From Clostridiales bacterium UBA4080 (GTDB lineage: Bacteria; Bacillota; Clostridia; Lachnospirales; Vallitaleaceae): 9,836 nt of DNA. The position numbers were made by a program, and so were the translations under genes. The stretch lies in NCBI GenBank assembly GCA_002381865.1, contig DFYO01000061.1:1-9836 (forward strand), in the 5' to 3' direction. Positions 6,482 to 9,836 of the stretch are shown in pieces. Every line of letters starts with the position of its first letter. Position 1 is the first letter of the stretch. The notes below the pieces were generated by a model. That model was given only the letters and a program-made list of their open reading frames with translations, ran no database searches and was not told where the DNA came from.

Positions 6482-9400
6482 CTAGCTATCTAAAAAGTTC
6501 CTCATTTCATTATCTATTATATCAATCATCCTTTCATTACCTGTGGCATTATATATTTCTTTTTTCATAAGATAATATTTTTCTGTATAGTTCTGATGTT
6601 TTATCAAAATATTAATAAGTGCAAGTGCTTCTGTATTCTTGCCTGTCTTTATTTGTTCTTCTGCCAAATCAAGAACTTGTTTTTCAAACAGATAAAAATA
6701 TTTTTCTCTTTCAAGATTAACATCATATATGTCTATATTCTCGCAAAATGCTCCCTTGTATACTTTGCACAGTCTTTGAACTAGTTCTTCTCTGCTATTA
6801 TACGTATTAACCTCTTCAAGCTTATTGAGGATTTCTTCGAACTCCTCAAGATCGGTTTTGACAATCTTTGGGTTCAAATAATATCTTCCGTCCGTTTGCA
6901 GGAGTGCCTCTTCAAATCCTGATTCCTTCAAGGTCTTTCTGATATATGTTATGGAGGTTCTAACATTATTACTTGCTTTTTCATAATCATATTCTTCAAA
7001 AAACAAGTCAATTATTCTGTCCTTTGTCACTCCTGTTTTACTTTTATAAAGCAGATAAAAGAATATGTTTTTTGCCTTTACTGTCCTCCACCTAATAAGC
7101 TTATCTCCATCCCTCACGCTAATATCTCCAAAAAATTCCGCCCAAAGCAATCTCTCCTGTGCCGAATTTTCCGTAGGAGGATCGCTATCCTCAAGGGTAT
7201 GATTTTTCTGAGTAACATCGCTATCTTGAAGAGTATCGTTTTTCTGAGGGGCATCGTCTCTTTTTAATGCTTTATACTTGCTTTTGATTTCTTCTATGAA
7301 TTTCGTATTTATTCCCTGTTTTTCACAAAGCTCAAATAGTGCTATGTAATGCTCAAAATGTTTTATATAATCCTGGATATAGTACCCCTTTTCTGATAGC
7401 TCCATTGCTGTTTTTGCATATTGAACTGCCTTGTCTTCCTCGTCCATTGCAAGATACGCGGTTGCTATAACACTGCTCAGTGTCGCCATATATAGCTTCG
7501 TGTTGAATTTTTCAGATGGCAGCATACATTTTTTTGCATAAAAAATTGCCAGCTCATACTCCTTCATAATTAGATAGCTCTGGCAAAGCATCATCTCTGC
7601 CATCATTAATCCTACTTCATTTTGCTTTGAAATTTTCTTATAATATAGATTAATTAGCTGCAATGCTTCCTGCTTTCTCCCCCAAAAGGCAAGACAATTG
7701 ATATAAGAAAACGCACACAAATAAAAGAGCGGATTATCCTTGTTTTCAAACATATCCAATGTTTTAATAAAGCATTCTTCTGCTTCTTTATTATTTCCAA
7801 GGTGAAATTCCATTTCTGCTAAAATAGCATATAATTCCGGAAGATTTTGATTTAGCTCATAATGTAGAGCATTGTCAATTTCTTTTTTTACATATTTCCT
7901 TCCCTCTTTAAGTTTTCCCCACACTAGATAAATTCTAAGCGTATACACAATTGAATTTAAGGGCAGTCTGCCTTCGCTGTATTTTTGTTTGATGCTCATT
8001 GCAAAAGGATAGTCCCCGATAAGATAGCTGGCATATTCCAACAGCGCAAGCAGCTTTAGCTCATAAGGCTTCATACTCCCGCTCTCAATTTCTGCAGCCT
8101 CCTTTTTAAGTATCTTGTATTCCTCTTCAAGCTTATGCAAAAATGAACCAATATATAATTTTTCGCTAAGGATATCTACCTTTTCTTCAAGAGTTCTGCT
8201 TTCAAGCTTAGCATAGATGCTATTTGCAAGCTCATAGCCTTCCTCCCATCGTTTCTGCTTCCATAGCGAGTTGACCTTAAAGGTATCTGCCTTTAATAAT
8301 CCTTCCTCATCTCTCAATCTTTCAAAAACTTTCCTGCCTTGTTCAATATATTTTCCCCCTAGCTCTGGCTTTGGATCTTTTAGCGCATGTAATGCTTTTA
8401 TTAGAGCCAGTGCGCCATAATCTGCTGTAATTTCCTTAGGAATCAGCTTGCTCCAGTGATGAACATAAATACTATATGAAATCGAAATATATCTGTACCC
8501 TTCTTCTGCCAGAATTTTTTCGGTCTTTTCATAATCCTTTGCAAGGAGAAGATATTCAATTGCTTCAATTTTTTTGTTCTTATCCAAATAATATTCTGCA
8601 ATACGGCTGTATTTTTCTGATTTGTCCTTAACCTTGTTTTGCAGGAACTCCCTAAACAAATCATGGTACTTGTAGGTATTAAAATCTGTTTTGCTTATAA
8701 AAATTCCCTCTTCCAGCATTTTAGACAATATTTCCCCTGAAGCCTTCATATTCATAATATAATCGCAGATTTCTTCCTCCATAAATTCCAACAGACAAGT
8801 CGAAAGCAGAAAATCCTTGTTCTCAAAGCCTGTAAAAATATTCTCAAAGCTCCTGTTATAATAATCTTGAAGCTTCAGCTTACCTTCCTTCTGCTCATAA
8901 TCCGAATATTTTAAAAGGTTCAGCCCAAACGGCCATCCGTTGTTTTTTTTCAGCAATTCATATTGTATACTCAAATTTGCATTTTCATTCTTTGCCCTAT
9001 TAATATATTCTTCTTCCTCTTCTTGAGAAAATTTCAAATCCTCTTTTCCAATTTCAAGCAAACTACTTCCTTGAGCCATTAAATCCAGTTCAATATCAGG
9101 ACGAACTCTCGATGCTATAATAATTCTGATGTTTTTGGGAAGGTATTTTATAAAAACTGCAATAAATTCCTTGATTTCATCTTTAGTAATATAGTGAAAA
9201 TCATCTAAAACAATTGTCCCCTCTGTCTGACATCCTTCTGAAAAGCTGTTTAACATTTTTGCTGCCAGCTCTCTGATATTATTGTTTTCAAAATCCTCTC
9301 TTGAAAAATTCAGGCTGTCGTTATGAATATGTTTTTTTATTCCCTCAGCAAAAAATGTTATAAAGGTTTCCTTTTCATCGTCAAATTTATCCAGCTGATA

Positions 9401-9589
9401 CCATGCCACCTTACCCTTTAATTCTTTATGGCATTGCGAAAGAAGGGTTGTTTTGCCATATCCTGCCGGAGCAGTGATTAAAATAACCCTCTTGTTTCGA
9501 TTATATGCAATTTTATCTATTAGTTTTCTTCTTACAAGTGAACCAGTTTCAATCCATCTCGGACTAAATTTTGCATTTATCAGATTCAT
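6482..9589 (-). CDS. Large ATP-dependent transcriptional activator: MalT/LAL-like NTPase + TPR-like region + SARP-type winged helix and BTAD
   Basis: A 1035-residue cytoplasmic regulator. The N-terminal P-loop ATPase has Walker A APAGYGKTT (40-48), Walker B TIVLDDFHYI (125-134) and the LAL-type motif SRVRPD (160-165). In the MalT family such ATPases bind nucleotide and switch between resting and active oligomeric states. Residues about 330-770 are helical and TPR-like, the usual place for sensing an inducer. After a charged, repeat-containing linker (about 778-812) come an OmpR-type winged helix (about 815-907; likely recognition helix around NNVRTSITYIRKTL, 874-887) and a BTAD helical domain (about 910-1025). 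Classic LAL proteins end in a LuxR helix-turn-helix instead. The start is ATG at 9587-9589, with AGGAG 6-7 nt upstream. The SLH hydrolase gene begins 92 bp downstream on the same strand and is the obvious candidate target. The inducer is not identifiable. Confidence 0.92.
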   Translation of the reverse strand: MNLINAKFSPRWIETGSLVRRKLIDKIAYNRNKRVILITAPAGYGKTTLLSQCHKELKGKVAWYQLDKFDDEKETFITFFAEGIKKHIHNDSLNFSREDFENNNIRELAAKMLNSFSEGCQTEGTIVLDDFHYITKDEIKEFIAVFIKYLPKNIRIIIASRVRPDIELDLMAQGSSLLEIGKEDLKFSQEEEEEYINRAKNENANLSIQYELLKKNNGWPFGLNLLKYSDYEQKEGKLKLQDYYNRSFENIFTGFENKDFLLSTCLLEFMEEEICDYIMNMKASGEILSKMLEEGIFISKTDFNTYKYHDLFREFLQNKVKDKSEKYSRIAEYYLDKNKKIEAIEYLLLAKDYEKTEKILAEEGYRYISISYSIYVHHWSKLIPKEITADYGALALIKALHALKDPKPELGGKYIEQGRKVFERLRDEEGLLKADTFKVNSLWKQKRWEEGYELANSIYAKLESRTLEEKVDILSEKLYIGSFLHKLEEEYKILKKEAAEIESGSMKPYELKLLALLEYASYLIGDYPFAMSIKQKYSEGRLPLNSIVYTLRIYLVWGKLKEGRKYVKKEIDNALHYELNQNLPELYAILAEMEFHLGNNKEAEECFIKTLDMFENKDNPLFYLCAFSYINCLAFWGRKQEALQLINLYYKKISKQNEVGLMMAEMMLCQSYLIMKEYELAIFYAKKCMLPSEKFNTKLYMATLSSVIATAYLAMDEEDKAVQYAKTAMELSEKGYYIQDYIKHFEHYIALFELCEKQGINTKFIEEIKSKYKALKRDDAPQKNDTLQDSDVTQKNHTLEDSDPPTENSAQERLLWAEFFGDISVRDGDKLIRWRTVKAKNIFFYLLYKSKTGVTKDRIIDLFFEEYDYEKASNNVRTSITYIRKTLKESGFEEALLQTDGRYYLNPKIVKTDLEEFEEILNKLEEVNTYNSREELVQRLCKVYKGAFCENIDIYDVNLEREKYFYLFEKQVLDLAEEQIKTGKNTEALALINILIKHQNYTEKYYLMKKEIYNATGNERMIDIIDNEMRNFLDS
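7181..7252 (-). repeat. 36-bp in-frame tandem repeat in the regulator's interdomain linker
   Basis: Two imperfect 36-bp units (7181-7216 and 7217-7252) encode APQKNDTLQDSD and VTQKNHTLEDSD (residues 780-803). Weaker partial copies flank them (PPTEN on the C-terminal side). The length is a multiple of three, so gain or loss of units would change the linker between the TPR-like region and the DNA-binding domain without a frameshift. Confidence 0.8.
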
Positions 9590-9836
9590 TTTGTTCTCCT
9601 ATCCACTTGGAGCCCCCTATATTTAATAACACTATTGTCACAATTATAACCGATTAAGCTTATGCCAATCGTATATATTTCTATTTATTATAACATCTAT
9701 CCTAAGCAAATAACCTACACAAAATCAAAAAACATCTAATTTTAAATACTCATTAGCCTTCTAAAATCTAATCTATTTTCTATACTTTGTTAGTAATTCT
9801 TTAGGAATATGCCCTATGTGTTAGGATAGTTGTCGT
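9590..9836. other. Region upstream of the regulator gene; no intact gene
   Basis: Besides the AGGAG ribosome site near 9598 and the promoter candidate at 9634-9648, this stretch is AT-rich with stops in all frames. A second TATAAT occurs at 9687-9692 without a matching -35. At the right edge one minus-strand frame reads GHIPKELLTKYRK and then stops, which looks protein-like. An in-frame TAA a few codons earlier means it could only be a decayed or frameshifted gene end. Confidence 0.5.
9634..9648 (-). promoter_or_regulatory. Candidate -10 box overlapping an 11-bp palindrome upstream of the regulator gene
   Basis: A perfect TATAAT (9643-9648 on the minus strand) lies 53 bp before the regulator ATG. 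The palindrome ATTGT-C-ACAAT (9634-9644) overlaps its downstream edge and the expected transcription start. A TTGGCA hexamer lies upstream, but the 14-bp spacing is too short for a normal -35. A protein bound at this palindrome would block the promoter, so it may be a repressor site. Both parts are short and AT-rich. Confidence 0.35.

Noticed and set aside
6596..6784. Plus-strand 62-codon open frame inside the regulator gene
   Set aside because: Antisense to the BTAD coding region; Phe/Cys/Ile-rich translation typical of a shadow frame.
8443..8664. Minus-strand 73-codon frame overlapping the regulator gene
   Set aside because: It lies wholly inside the regulator gene in another frame, with no motif or start signal of its own.
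9626..9695. GTTAT motifs upstream of the regulator gene (minus-strand starts at 9695, 9651, 9631) as an autoregulatory repeat array
   Set aside because: Spacings are 44 and 20 bp; the second is not a multiple of 11 and the motifs differ from the TGTTTRTK repeats at the hydrolase promoter.
1..9836. CRISPR array, tRNA/rRNA genes, insertion sequence or prophage
   Set aside because: No regularly spaced repeat-spacer pattern, no cloverleaf or rRNA signature, and no transposase or phage gene was seen; the only long repeat is the in-gene hydrolase duplication.

Overview
The window looks like the chromosome of a low-GC Gram-positive anaerobe, most likely a Clostridia/Eubacteriales relative. The reasons are AT-rich DNA, strong AGGAGG-type ribosome binding sites, TATAAT promoters, an S-layer-homology (SLH) surface protein, and a large ATP-dependent regulator of a type common in that group. 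This placement is inference from style and gene content; there is no rRNA or other marker gene. All four genes read on the minus strand, so transcription runs from high to low coordinates.

From right to left: 9590-9836 is non-coding, apart from a possible decayed C-terminal scrap near the edge, and holds a candidate promoter and an 11-bp palindrome. 6482-9589 encodes a 1035-residue regulator: a MalT/LAL-like P-loop ATPase, a helical TPR-like middle, and a C-terminal OmpR-type winged helix plus BTAD domain, as in SARP activators, instead of the LuxR helix-turn-helix usual in LAL proteins. A 92-bp gap follows, then 2166-6389, a 1407-residue secreted protein. That protein has a signal peptide, three SLH domains, a beta-rich stalk, a Gly/Ser linker and two tandem copies of a roughly 488-residue module (two Ig-like domains and a monoacylglycerol-lipase-type alpha/beta hydrolase). 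Both hydrolases keep a complete Ser-Asp-His triad. A hairpin terminator follows at 2102-2142. 687-1877 is an independent AAA+/DUF4143 ATPase gene with its own strong extended -10 promoter. 1-453 is the N-terminal part of a membrane sensor with a Cache-like extracellular domain, cut by the window edge.

The most interesting signal is in the 92-bp gap between the regulator and the surface hydrolase. Three 8-bp direct repeats (TGTTTATT, TGTTTATT, TGTTTGTG) lie exactly 11 bp apart. They end 9 bp before a TATTAT -10 box that has no recognisable -35. This is the geometry known for SARP operators, and the adjacent gene carries a SARP-type DNA-binding domain. I infer a two-gene regulator-target unit in which an ATP-dependent LAL/SARP hybrid switches on a cell-wall-anchored double esterase/lipase. 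The inducing signal and the ester substrate cannot be read from the sequence.
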